Below, in pieces: positions 1 through 7,855 of a stretch of 64,000 bases of DNA. The DNA lies in the NCBI GenBank assembly GCA_025127975.1, contig JAHLYQ010000038.1, positions 62,001 through 126,000 on the forward strand, read 5' to 3'. The position numbers and the translations under genes are program-made. Every line of letters starts with the position of its first letter. Within the stretch, counting starts at the first letter, position 1. Below the pieces are notes generated by a model that saw only the letters and a program-made list of their open reading frames with translations, had not been told where the DNA came from and did no database searches. The stretch comes from Synechococcus sp. CS-1331. GTDB lineage: Bacteria > Cyanobacteriota > Cyanobacteriia > PCC-6307 > Cyanobiaceae.

Positions 1-906
1 ATGAACACGGCCCTGCCGGCCCTGCTGGTGGAGGCCTTCGCGGCCGGCCCCTGCACCGGCAATGGGGCCGCCGTAGTGCTGCTCGATCAGCCCCTGGGTG
101 ATGGCTGGCTGCAGGGCATTGCCCGCAGCCTTAACCAGTCGGAAACCGCCTTCCTGCTCGAGCAACAGGGGCAGTGGTGCCTGCGCTGGTTTACCCCTAC
201 CTGCGAGGTGCCCCTTTGCGGCCATGGAACCCTGGCGGCCCTGCTCGCCCTGGGCCACTGGGGGCTACTCCAACCAGGCCAGAGCTGCCAGCTGCTCAGC
301 CGCAGCGGCCCCCTGGAAGCGACGCTCGGCGACTCCGCCTGCACCGGCCAGATCGTCTTGCCCAGTGGGGGGCTGATCCCTGCTGAGGCCTCCAGTGGCC
401 TGGCTGGCCTGCTGGAGGCCCGCTTGGGCGCCGGCCCAGAGGCCTACTGGAGATCAGAGCTGGGCTACCGGGTGGCCCTGCTGCCACCCGGTAGCCCCCT
501 GGAGGCCTTGGCATGCTTGGCCGGGGAGCTGGAGCCCCAGGATCGCGGCGGCCTGATCTTGATGCTCGATTGCGGTGACACGCCCAAAGAACTCCGCCCA
601 ACCGTGCTCGGCCAACCGGCTGATTACCAGCTGCGCTTTTTTGCCCCAGGCCTGGGCATTGCCGAGGATGCCGTTACCGGCTCGGCCCATGCGCTGGTGG
701 CACCGTTCTGGCTCAACCATCACGGCCGCAGCTCCGTGGTGGGCTGGCAGTGTTCGCACCGGCCTGGCGGAATGGTCTGCGAATTGGCATCCTCAGGCAT
801 GATCCGTCTCAGCGGCACGGGCCATCTTCTGTGGAACGGCACCTTGCATGGGCAAAGCGATGGCTCCGGGGCAGACTCCTGGGCCTCCCTGCTAGCCGCC
901 GGCTGA
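1..906 (+). CDS. PhzF family isomerase/epimerase-like protein
   Basis: The 301-aa product has the PhzF (diaminopimelate-epimerase fold) signatures: the N-terminal GNGAAVV strand-turn (residues 20-26), NQSETAF (45-51) with the Glu that acts as general acid/base in PhzF, CGHGTLAA (from 73), and a C-terminal EDAVTGSAH motif. Length matches the family. Cyanobacterial members are mostly uncharacterised; no phenazine genes are nearby, so phenazine synthesis should not be inferred and the substrate is unknown. The ATG is base 1 of the window, so an upstream start cannot be excluded, but the N-terminus lines up with the family. Its TGA overlaps the ATG of the next gene. Confidence 0.85.
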   Translation: MNTALPALLVEAFAAGPCTGNGAAVVLLDQPLGDGWLQGIARSLNQSETAFLLEQQGQWCLRWFTPTCEVPLCGHGTLAALLALGHWGLLQPGQSCQLLSRSGPLEATLGDSACTGQIVLPSGGLIPAEASSGLAGLLEARLGAGPEAYWRSELGYRVALLPPGSPLEALACLAGELEPQDRGGLILMLDCGDTPKELRPTVLGQPADYQLRFFAPGLGIAEDAVTGSAHALVAPFWLNHHGRSSVVGWQCSHRPGGMVCELASSGMIRLSGTGHLLWNGTLHGQSDGSGADSWASLLAAG

Positions 907-1859
907 TGCTGGTGGCGCCGATGGCCCTGGTGGCTGTTGCAGTTGGTTTTGCTGCCCAGGGGCTGGCGCCCCAGCCCTATGGAGCCGCCCACGGGGAGTT
1001 GCTCGACGCCCTGATCGACACCCCAGCCCCAGCCGCTGACACCACCAGCGAAGCGGCCGAGTTGCGGCAGGTAGAGGCTCGCCGGGCAGCGGTGCCAGAC
1101 CAACAAGCCGCCCCGGGCAAGCTCGGCCTGGTGGAGCCGGAAGCCGGCCCGCCGGTCGATCTGGAAATTCGCGTGGCCCTGCTCAATGCCGGTGCGACCC
1201 CCACCCTGTCGGCCAGCGGGGCCTGGCAACTTCTGAATCGACAAGGCATGGTCCTTCAGCAGGGAGGTCCTGGAGACCAGGTTTCCCACCCTGCCCTAGG
1301 CAGCTCCGAATCCGAGGCCTGGCTCCAGACCAATGGCTCAGCCCTGCTGGTCAATGGCCAGCCCTATGGCGGCAGGCTGCGCCTGATCCGTGAGCAGGGG
1401 GGACTCAGGCTGGTGAACCACCTGGGGCTGGAGATGTACATAGCCGCAGTGGTAGGGGCCGAAATGCCGAGCAGCTGGTCGATGGAGGCCCTGCGGGCCC
1501 AGGCGGTGGCTGCTCGCTCCTATGCCCTGGCCCACATGGCCAGGCCAGCAAATCGCCATTGGCACCTCGGCAACACCACTCGCTGGCAGGCCTACAAGGG
1601 GCTGGAGCGCAGCAACACCAGAACTCGCTCAGCCACAGCCAGCACCGCCGGCCTGATCCTGAGTTACCAGGGAGGAATTGTCGAAAGCCTCTACGCGGCC
1701 AACCGCCAGATCAGCCTGGAAGCCCATGGTCACCTGGGGGCCAGCATGAGTCAGCACGGAGCCCAGGATCTTGCCCAGCAGGGCTACCGCTACAACCAGA
1801 TCCTCGGTCACTACTACCAGGGCGCATCCTTGGCACGCCTCAAGGCCGGTGCGCTCTGA
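906..1859 (+). CDS. SpoIID/LytB-domain protein
   Basis: Product of 317 aa with an N-terminal hydrophobic segment (about residues 1-20, signal peptide or anchor) and a C-terminal SpoIID/LytB domain. The domain shows GAEMPSSWSMEALRAQAVAA (from about residue 184) and a late AHGHLGASMSQHGAQ block matching the family's GHG..GMSQ.GA motif. SpoIID is a peptidoglycan lytic transglycosylase in sporulating Firmicutes; here a cell-wall role is inferred, not shown. The ATG at 906 overlaps the upstream TGA (TGATG), which fits translational coupling. An in-frame start at 750 exists but would lie deep inside the upstream gene and is not preferred. Confidence 0.82.
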   Translation: MLVAPMALVAVAVGFAAQGLAPQPYGAAHGELLDALIDTPAPAADTTSEAAELRQVEARRAAVPDQQAAPGKLGLVEPEAGPPVDLEIRVALLNAGATPTLSASGAWQLLNRQGMVLQQGGPGDQVSHPALGSSESEAWLQTNGSALLVNGQPYGGRLRLIREQGGLRLVNHLGLEMYIAAVVGAEMPSSWSMEALRAQAVAARSYALAHMARPANRHWHLGNTTRWQAYKGLERSNTRTRSATASTAGLILSYQGGIVESLYAANRQISLEAHGHLGASMSQHGAQDLAQQGYRYNQILGHYYQGASLARLKAGAL

Positions 1860-2688
1860 GCTCCTGTGGCGGCGGGCGCTGCAGCGCTCGGCTGAGGCAG
1901 AGCTGGCTGGCGCCCTGGTGCCCCTGGCCACCGAGCTGCTGGAGTTGCCGCAGATCGGGCCATTTGTCCTGCGCCGCCTCTTGAGTGCCACGCCCAAGCA
2001 TCTGCGCCAAGGGGGCCCCAAAGCCAACCCCTTCCTGCCCTGGGAAGGGGCTCTGGAGGTGGGCCGGCTCGGCTCAGGCCATGTGGTGCTGCTCAACAAG
2101 TACCCGGTGCAACCTGGCCACCTGTTGCTGATAACCCAGGACTGGCAGCCCCAGTCGGGCTGGATCAGGCCAGAGGACTGGCAGGCCGTGGGCCATCTGG
2201 CAAGGGATACGGCCGGGCTGTGGTTCTTCAACAGTTCTGCCCCAGCTGGGGCAAGCCAGCCCCACCGCCATCTGCAGTTGCTGCCCAGGCGAGCAGGGGA
2301 GGCGAGCTGCCCCCTGGCGGCCCTGTGTGAAGCCCAGCTGCAGCAGCGGCAGTGGCAGTGGCAGTGGCCATGGGCCTATCGAATCAGCAGGCGCCATGAC
2401 CCGACTGGCTGCAGCGACCTGCCTGACCTCTACCGGCACCATGCCGAGCAACTGGGCTTGGGTTCGCCCCAGCACAATTCCCAGCCCCTGCATCCCTACA
2501 ACCTGCTGTTCGACGACCGTTGGTTGTTGACGGTGCGGCGCAGCCGCGAACACTGCGCCGGCTTCAGCATCAATGCCCTGGCCTTTGCTGGATACCTGCT
2601 GGCCACGGATAAATCCGATCTCAGCTGGCTAGAGCAGCAGGGTCCCTGGCAACTGCTGCAGGCGGTCGCCTGCCCAGCAACTGGGTAG
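1849..2688 (+). CDS. Ap4A phosphorylase-like (ATP adenylyltransferase, DUF4922/HIT-like)
   Basis: The 279-aa product resembles ATP adenylyltransferases that phosphorolyse diadenosine tetraphosphate to ATP and ADP. Visible: a PFLPWE-type N-terminal motif, NKYPVQPGHLLLIT, and the HIT-like triad QPHRHLQLLP with His139, His141 and Gln143, where the central His would form the nucleotidyl intermediate. A PYNLLFDD segment near the C-terminus is also typical. The GTG start at 1849 overlaps the end of the SpoIID-like gene; an in-frame ATG at 1771 would overlap by about 90 nt. Together with the two genes upstream this forms a tightly packed three-gene string. Role in nucleotide/alarmone turnover is inferred from the family. 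Confidence 0.85.
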   Translation: MRSELLWRRALQRSAEAELAGALVPLATELLELPQIGPFVLRRLLSATPKHLRQGGPKANPFLPWEGALEVGRLGSGHVVLLNKYPVQPGHLLLITQDWQPQSGWIRPEDWQAVGHLARDTAGLWFFNSSAPAGASQPHRHLQLLPRRAGEASCPLAALCEAQLQQRQWQWQWPWAYRISRRHDPTGCSDLPDLYRHHAEQLGLGSPQHNSQPLHPYNLLFDDRWLLTVRRSREHCAGFSINALAFAGYLLATDKSDLSWLEQQGPWQLLQAVACPATG

Positions 2689-2791
2689 ATCTGGGAAGCA
2701 TTCCGTAATTCCACGGTTGCAGCAGGGGCAGAGGTTAGGGCTGTTTGGAAAGGAAGGGGTCCACTCCCCTGCCTAATGCCCCACTATTTCG

Positions 2792-3643
2792 ATGCCCAAC
2801 AAGTCCAGAGCCACCGCCGCACCAACAGCTGCCCAAAGGAGCCAGGCTCACCTCCAGCGCAACCAAAGGGTCGACCAATACCGCACTTTGGTCACTCCCA
2901 TTGCGGTGCACTACGGCCGCCGCTGCCCCGAACCGATCGAAGATCTGATCCAGGTTGGTCTGCTGGGTTTGCTGCGGGCCGCCGAACTCTTTGACGCCCA
3001 GACCCAAACTCCCTTCGAGGCCTTTGCCAGACCCCACATTCGCGGAGCAATCCTCCACTACCTCAGGGATTCAGCCCTGGCCGTGCGGTTGCCACGCCGT
3101 CAGATGGAGCTCCACGACAAACTGCGTCAGGTGCAGGCGAACTGGCACAAAACCCATGGCCAAGAGGCCAGCTCGGAGGATCTGCGCAGGGCCCTAGACC
3201 TGAGTATCCCCCAGTGGCAAGAGCTGCAAAGGGGTAAGGCCATGGCTCGGCCGATCGGTCTGGCAGATGGGGTGATCGACGCCTGGGTCGAACAGGTTGT
3301 GGATCGAGAAGCCGGCTCAGCTCAACACGGGTCAGCTCAACAGCCTGGCGAGGATGGGGAGGGGGAGTATCAGTTGAGAGTTAAGCGTCAGTGGGCCCGT
3401 CTTGAACCCGACCTTCGCCAAGTGGTCGACAAAGTGGTCCTATCTGGGTGGACTTACCGCCGCACCGCAGCCCTGCTGAAGGTGAGTCCCATGACCGTGC
3501 AGAGGCGGCTCAAGCGCGGGCTGGCTGAGCTGCGGCAGGGGCTGGGCCGTTCGGCCAATCCCCCTATCAGCAGCCAGCTCAGTAGCCCGATCAGCTACCC
3601 GAGCTGCCGCCATCACGGACAATCTGCTGCTCCAGCGTGCTGA
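2792..3643 (+). CDS. Alternative sigma-70 family RNA polymerase sigma factor
   Basis: The 283-aa product carries sigma-70 region 2 at about residues 28-95 (IEDLIQVGLLGLLRAAELFD, then PFEAFARPHIRGAILHYLRD), a region 3-like middle part, and a region 4 helix-turn-helix at about 205-250 (YRRTAALLKVSPMTVQRRLK). The absence of regions 1.1/1.2 and the short length point to a group 3 (SigF-like) factor. SigF-type factors in cyanobacteria are linked to motility, stress or envelope genes; the regulon here is unknown. The last 53 nt overlap a convergent small gene on the other strand. The C-terminal tail is Ser/Pro-rich with no obvious domain. Confidence 0.88.
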   Translation: MPNKSRATAAPTAAQRSQAHLQRNQRVDQYRTLVTPIAVHYGRRCPEPIEDLIQVGLLGLLRAAELFDAQTQTPFEAFARPHIRGAILHYLRDSALAVRLPRRQMELHDKLRQVQANWHKTHGQEASSEDLRRALDLSIPQWQELQRGKAMARPIGLADGVIDAWVEQVVDREAGSAQHGSAQQPGEDGEGEYQLRVKRQWARLEPDLRQVVDKVVLSGWTYRRTAALLKVSPMTVQRRLKRGLAELRQGLGRSANPPISSQLSSPISYPSCRHHGQSAAPAC

Positions 3644-3785
3644 TCGCCGCGTTTACAGCGGCCAACTGACGTTCGACCCCATCGCGCCAAAACTGAAGCA
3701 TGCGAAGTTTGCGCTGCTGGTGCCGGCGCCAGTTGTCGTGGCCGCCTTCGTCGCCAACTGGACAGCAGCCAAAGGGGGGAAACAT
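3591..3785 (-). CDS. Small conserved-type hypothetical protein (64 aa)
   Basis: A 64-aa product from the ATG at 3785, with a short hydrophobic N-terminus, a basic segment RRHQQRKLRMLQFWRDG and a helical, probably coiled-coil C-terminal half (VERQLAAVNAAISTLEQQI). I recognise the pattern from similar small picocyanobacterial proteins of unknown function, from memory only. A TTG 15 nt upstream would add five residues. It converges on and overlaps the sigma factor gene by 53 nt, and is divergent from the DUF3370 gene. No catalytic motif is visible. Confidence 0.6.
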   Translation of the reverse strand: MFPPFGCCPVGDEGGHDNWRRHQQRKLRMLQFWRDGVERQLAAVNAAISTLEQQIVRDGGSSGS

Positions 3786-3990
3786 GAGAAAGTGGATCAA
3801 AGCCCAATGGTTCTAGCGAGCCAGAGCGGTGAGCCGAGTGCCGTGTTTCCCCCCAGAAATGGCCATGAAACAGCCCTCGCTTGACCATTGCTTCAAGCTC
3901 AGCAGCGCTCACCAGATTCCCTCCAAGGCCAAATCCCTCGCCAAGCCCCACCTGCTTCTTCATTTGAGATCAGTCGACTGCCGCTCCCCA

Positions 3991-5568
3991 ATGGGCCCCC
4001 TGCCCCTGCTGCTTGCCCTGGCCTTCGGCATGGGTTGCATCGGCTTGGAGGCGCGCCCGGCAGCTGCCTATGTGGCCCTGATGGCCGGCCAGAAAGCCCA
4101 GCCCCTCAATGGCACCTTCAACAAGGTGCCCGTTCTCCATTCCAACCAACCGGAGGAGGTTGAGGGACCCGGCATTTTGATCAACACCGCCCCTGGCTAC
4201 GCCTATGCGGCCGAAACTGGCCAACCCCTCCGCAACGCCCAATACAACTTCAACGGCGAATTTGGGGTGCACATGCACCACAAATACTTTCCACCTAACC
4301 GGGGCCAGCTCTCCCGCTCATCCCGCCGGCCTGAACTCACCCTGGCATTGATTCTGATCAATCCAGGTGGGCGCGCGGTCCATATCCGATTTGAGAACGG
4401 AGCTGTGCGTAACAGCTTTGAAGCCCCCTATCTCCAGGAATACAAGATGGGGGTCAGGCCGCTTGGGCCCAGGCCCTGGAATACGGGCCCTGGTGATGCA
4501 ACCGCTATCCAGGTGCTGCGGGGCAGGCTTGATCCAAAGCTGGCGGACGAAATCACTATTCCAGCGCGCAGTCGCCTTGTTCTGTTTCAAACCCAGCTTC
4601 CCGCCCTGGGTATAGCCAATGCCCTGCTCAAGGGACGCAGTGACGGCCCCTTCCAGATGGCGGTGGTGGCGGCCAAGCAAGCCACCAGCGATTGGGATGT
4701 GTTGGCCGTGTTGGACCAGGGAAGGCTGGCCCCGGGCAGGGTTTACCTCAATCGCATTGCTGATATCAACGGGCGTCGGGTTTTTTCTCGGGTTGGCGGC
4801 GTGGCGATTGGGGATGGGTACCAGGCAAGCCTCACCCATGATTTGGATGCCAATGGCCCCCTGCATGTGCCCCTAACAAGCACCATCCGCCATAACTTCG
4901 GCACCCGTGAAGTACAGGTCAATCCCCTGGCCAGCCGCATGGTCGATTCCTCCCTAGACAACGTCGGCACCTACGGAGTGCGATTTGACGTGGACCTCAA
5001 TCTCAAGGGTTCAGGTCCCTACGAGTTGGTGCTCAGCCACCCGGTAGCCAGTGGCACCTCAAAACCTTTCACGGCCTTTCGCGGCTCCCTGCAGATCCGC
5101 TCGGAGGAGGGCCTCCAGGAAGTCCATGTGGGAATGCGTTCAGGTCAGAGCCTTTCGCTCGCACAGTTAAACCTGCGCACTGGTCAACTGAACCCGGTGC
5201 GAATCAGCCTGGTTTATCCCGCCGATGCAACCCCGGGCCATCTATTGAGCATTCTGCCGGCAAGTCAACTTGCAATATTCCAGGCGCGGGAGCGCCAAAT
5301 AGAGCTGGCACGTAACGCCGCAGGATCTACTCCAGCCGCCGCGCCCATCAGCCCGCCTGAGTTGACGGAAGCAGACGGGCTGCTGGCACCCATCGAATTC
5401 ACACCTGTCGCGCCCCTTACCCCGGTACCCCCGCTGATTCCCCCCCTGACCCCCCCGCCCAGTTACCGCGGAAGTCAGCCCAGCCCCATGGGCCAATCTC
5501 TCTACGATCGGTATCAACAGGCGCTGGAAGCACAGCAGCAAATGTTGCGTGGCCTGATGGGCCGTTAG
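3991..5568 (+). CDS. Exported DUF3370 family protein
   Basis: A 525-aa product that I recognise as the cyanobacterial DUF3370 family. From the ATG at 3991 the N-terminus is a classical signal peptide (hydrophobic core LPLLLALAFGMG, then an AAA|Y-type cleavage region), so it should be periplasmic or exported. Family-like blocks include ILINTAPGYAYAAETGQPL, FGVHMHHKYFPP and FGTREVQVNPL. The C-terminus has a Pro-rich stretch (PVAPLTPVPPLIPPLTPPP) before a short helical tail. In-frame upstream ATGs (3829, 3859, 3865) would bury the signal peptide, so 3991 is preferred. Function unknown. The stop is 2 nt from the next start, suggesting co-transcription. Confidence 0.8.
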   Translation: MGPLPLLLALAFGMGCIGLEARPAAAYVALMAGQKAQPLNGTFNKVPVLHSNQPEEVEGPGILINTAPGYAYAAETGQPLRNAQYNFNGEFGVHMHHKYFPPNRGQLSRSSRRPELTLALILINPGGRAVHIRFENGAVRNSFEAPYLQEYKMGVRPLGPRPWNTGPGDATAIQVLRGRLDPKLADEITIPARSRLVLFQTQLPALGIANALLKGRSDGPFQMAVVAAKQATSDWDVLAVLDQGRLAPGRVYLNRIADINGRRVFSRVGGVAIGDGYQASLTHDLDANGPLHVPLTSTIRHNFGTREVQVNPLASRMVDSSLDNVGTYGVRFDVDLNLKGSGPYELVLSHPVASGTSKPFTAFRGSLQIRSEEGLQEVHVGMRSGQSLSLAQLNLRTGQLNPVRISLVYPADATPGHLLSILPASQLAIFQARERQIELARNAAGSTPAAAPISPPELTEADGLLAPIEFTPVAPLTPVPPLIPPLTPPPSYRGSQPSPMGQSLYDRYQQALEAQQQMLRGLMGR

Positions 5569-5570
5569 GG

Positions 5571-6611
5571 ATGGCTCCAACCCATGAATCGCAGCGTCGC
5601 CGCTTCAGTCTGGAGCTTCCAGTAGAACTGCTTGGCAAGATTGATGCGTTAAAAGCAGAATGGGGATTGCGCAGCCGCGGAGACATTGTTGAAAGGCTTT
5701 TGCATGAACTATTCACAGATACGTCAGTAGCTGAGCAAGCAACACCCCAACCACACCAGCCAGAAGCCGGAGCAACCGATGACGTAGCCGGAAGTGCAGG
5801 CGCCTCCAGATTCAATGAACAGGGCGCCCTAGTACTGATGACCAGTGGGGTAAATGGAGATCTTTGCCTCGAGTTGGGCGAAGTTGACTTGAACACCCCA
5901 GCTGCGCCAAGGCCCCAGCCCGAAACCCGCCAAGTCGGCATAGATCTACCGGGCTTTGTGCGTCGCCAGTCGGAGCAGCTGAAAAAGAGCTTGCAGCCCC
6001 GCAAGCCTGTGGAGGAGTCGCCGCTTGAACTGCTACCCCAGCTTGAGAGTGATGCCCTCGACAAGGCCCTAGCCAGAGCCCGCGACCACTGGCTTGAGCT
6101 CTATGGCAAAGGAGCCAATGAAGCCGTGCTGGAAGCAGCCATGGTGTGGTTGGCCCAGGACATCTGGCCCCAGAGTGATCAAAGCGAAGGGCAACCATTC
6201 AGCTGGTCACTGGCCTGTGACGTCGTGGTGCATATTGCCCCCAGCTGGGGCAATGAACCGGCCAGCTTTGAGCGCGTAATGGTGATGGCCGGCCTGCTGG
6301 AGGACCCGTTCAGTACGTCCACACTTCAACTTCGCCTGCCCACCCTGATCCATCGGTTTGTCCACCGGTTCCGCAAGAGACGCAAGGGAACCTCATTCCA
6401 GACCCTGGAGCACACGATGACCCTGCATGGGGCCCTGAAATTGCTGCAGCTGCCAACTGTCCATGGGCACCGACTGACCCTCGGCGAAATTCGGGATGCG
6501 TATCGCGAACTGGCCATGAGCCACCATCCAGATTCCGGTGGCAACGAAGAAACGATGCGAAGGCTCAATGAGGCCTACCAACTGCTCAAGGAGCTCTACC
6601 GCAACAACTAA
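5571..6611 (+). CDS. Ribbon-helix-helix-like protein with C-terminal J domain
   Basis: A 346-aa product of three parts. Residues about 10-50 read like a ribbon-helix-helix DNA-binding fold (RRRFSLELPVELLGKIDALK, then RSRGDIVERLLHEL). Residues about 55-150 are a Pro/Glu-rich, low-complexity linker. Residues about 160-346 are helical and end in a compact J domain: EIRDAYRELAMSHHPDSGG with the HPD tripeptide at 319-321, followed by helix III (MRRLNEAYQLLKELY). The HPD stimulates Hsp70 ATPase activity in known J proteins, so a DnaK partner is likely. The RHH call is by pattern only. It follows the DUF3370 gene by 2 nt and is followed by a long structured non-coding region. Confidence 0.78.
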   Translation: MAPTHESQRRRFSLELPVELLGKIDALKAEWGLRSRGDIVERLLHELFTDTSVAEQATPQPHQPEAGATDDVAGSAGASRFNEQGALVLMTSGVNGDLCLELGEVDLNTPAAPRPQPETRQVGIDLPGFVRRQSEQLKKSLQPRKPVEESPLELLPQLESDALDKALARARDHWLELYGKGANEAVLEAAMVWLAQDIWPQSDQSEGQPFSWSLACDVVVHIAPSWGNEPASFERVMVMAGLLEDPFSTSTLQLRLPTLIHRFVHRFRKRRKGTSFQTLEHTMTLHGALKLLQLPTVHGHRLTLGEIRDAYRELAMSHHPDSGGNEETMRRLNEAYQLLKELYRNN

Positions 6612-7206
6612 TGCCTTACGGGTCTCACCCTGGTCGCATTATTAGTCTATATATAAATCCCTGCTGAGACAACTGATGGCGATGCGACGGGCCGTCCCCG
6701 TTAGTGAAAACAGTGTTCTCGTTGTACCCCTATAAGACTACTCAAGAGACCCAGGCCGAGAATCAGGCGGAAAAACAAAACAAGCGCTTGAGTTGCGCTC
6801 CATCCCGCGTCGCTTACCAAGGTCTACTTCTAAGACCTATTAAGCGTCCAGGCATGGACGCTTGAGATCATTATTTCCGGGGTTGAGTTGCGGGGCATGG
6901 CTGAGGGGATTAGTCAGATATACCCCATAGAAATCACGAAAATTGGCAAATTCCCCATGCAATAGCCAAAGGAATAGCCAAAGCCTTCTCCATAGCCACA
7001 GAGCTGGAACGCTCGTAAGCACGGTCCACTGGGCATGGACTTTGGTCCAGAGGCAAATCCCTGTTTCAAAAACGTTCCAGCCACTTGCTTAGGAATCTTG
7101 CGTAACTGTGTCTTACGCAGGTACGCAAGCTTCAAGGGGCGGTGCCCTTCAATAGCCTGTCGAGATCGCAATCTTGCATCTCATTTGAGACCATTTGCGA
7201 GTCCAA
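6612..7206. other. Long non-coding region with hairpins
   Basis: About 600 nt without a convincing gene, visibly AT-richer than its surroundings. It holds a TATATATAAA-like stretch near 6648-6658, two tandem hairpins (AGGTCT/AGACCT at 6820-6838; AAGCGTCCA/TGGACGCTT with a 4-nt loop at 6842-6863), a direct repeat of ATAGCCAAAG near 6961-6982, and two mutually exclusive stems at 7097-7129. It lies after the J-domain gene and beyond the terminator of apcD, which converges from the other side. It may contain an sRNA, but no known family (6S, tmRNA, RNase P, SRP) was recognised. Confidence 0.5.
6820..6863 (+). repeat. Two tandem inverted repeats (hairpins)
   Basis: First stem AGGTCT (6820-6825) with AGACCT (6833-6838); second stem AAGCGTCCA (6842-6850) with TGGACGCTT (6855-6863), a perfect 9-bp stem with loop GGCA. 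No long T tract follows on either strand, so they are not clear intrinsic terminators. They could be part of a structured RNA or the 3' end of the J-domain transcript, about 210 nt downstream of its stop. Confidence 0.5.
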
Positions 7207-7242
7207 TAAAAAGGCCCAGATGGGACATGCGACCATCTGGGC
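7207..7242 (-). terminator. Rho-independent terminator of apcD
   Basis: On the minus strand the perfect 10-bp stem GCCCAGATGG/CCATCTGGGC (plus-strand 7214-7223 and 7233-7242) with a 9-nt loop is followed by a short T tract (A run at 7208-7212 on the plus strand). It starts about 26 nt after the apcD stop, in the right orientation to end that transcript. Confidence 0.85.
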
Positions 7243-7267
7243 AAGTTGTGTCAGTGGGGGAGGCGCT

Positions 7268-7762
7268 TCAGGTGCTGGTCTGCATTCCCTGGATCAGGAA
7301 GTCAAAGTAGGGGCCGGCCAAGGCGGCTTGCTCGGCGCTGAGCAGGGAGATGGCGGCATCCTTCATGGTTCGCATTGCCTCGACCATGCCTGGCATCGGC
7401 ACCCCAAGGCTGTTGTACATCTCACGAGCGCCCACCAGACCAATTTGCTGGATCATCTCGGTGCTGCCGGCGAGCACGCCGTAGGTGACCAGCCGCAGAT
7501 ACCAGCTGTAATCACGCAGGCACTGGGCCCTTTGCTTCTGGCCGAAGGCATTGCCTCCGGGAGCCACGTAGTCAGGCTTGCGTTGGAAGAGTTGGCGTGC
7601 CGCCTCATCCACGATTTTCTTTTCGTTGTCTGTCAGCGACCTCACCACCGTGAGCCTCTCGGCTCCCCGGCTGAGGTACTCCACCATCGATCGCAGCTCG
7701 CCGCCACTGGGATAGCGCAGCTGATCATCTGCCTGGAGGATCAGATCCCGAACGACGCTCAT
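7268..7762 (-). CDS. apcD: Allophycocyanin alpha-B subunit (allophycocyanin B)
   Basis: The 164-aa product is a phycobiliprotein of the allophycocyanin family closest to Apc[18 protein letters not shown] near the N-terminus, the bilin-binding Cys81 in [13 protein letters not shown], then YGVLAG and [19 protein letters not shown]. ApcD is a terminal emitter of the phycobilisome core and supports energy transfer to photosystem I and state transitions. It stands alone, divergent from rlmD, and has its own terminator. The ATG at 7762 gives the normal ApcD length of about 160 aa; a long upstream extension in the same frame has no phycobiliprotein sequence. It implies that the organism makes phycobilisomes, consistent with pcyA in this window. 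Confidence 0.93.
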   Translation of the reverse strand: MSVVRDLILQADDQLRYPSGGELRSMVEYLSRGAERLTVVRSLTDNEKKIVDEAARQLFQRKPDYVAPGGNAFGQKQRAQCLRDYSWYLRLVTYGVLAGSTEMIQQIGLVGAREMYNSLGVPMPGMVEAMRTMKDAAISLLSAEQAALAGPYFDFLIQGMQTST

Positions 7763-7788
7763 CGCAGCGACCACATGCGCCTCTAACT

Positions 7789-7816
7789 GTATCGACTCAG
7801 CTGCTGAACCAGGCAA
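7789..7816 (-). promoter_or_regulatory. Candidate apcD promoter
   Basis: On the minus strand TTGCCT (plus 7811-7816) and GATACA (plus 7789-7794) are separated by 16 nt, resembling -35/-10 boxes, about 27 nt upstream of the apcD ATG. The match is modest and by eye. This 93-nt gap must also contain the rlmD promoter on the other strand. Confidence 0.3.
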
Positions 7817-7855
7817 GGGGCGGCAAAGGTGTAACGCCCCTTCGCACGACGTAGG

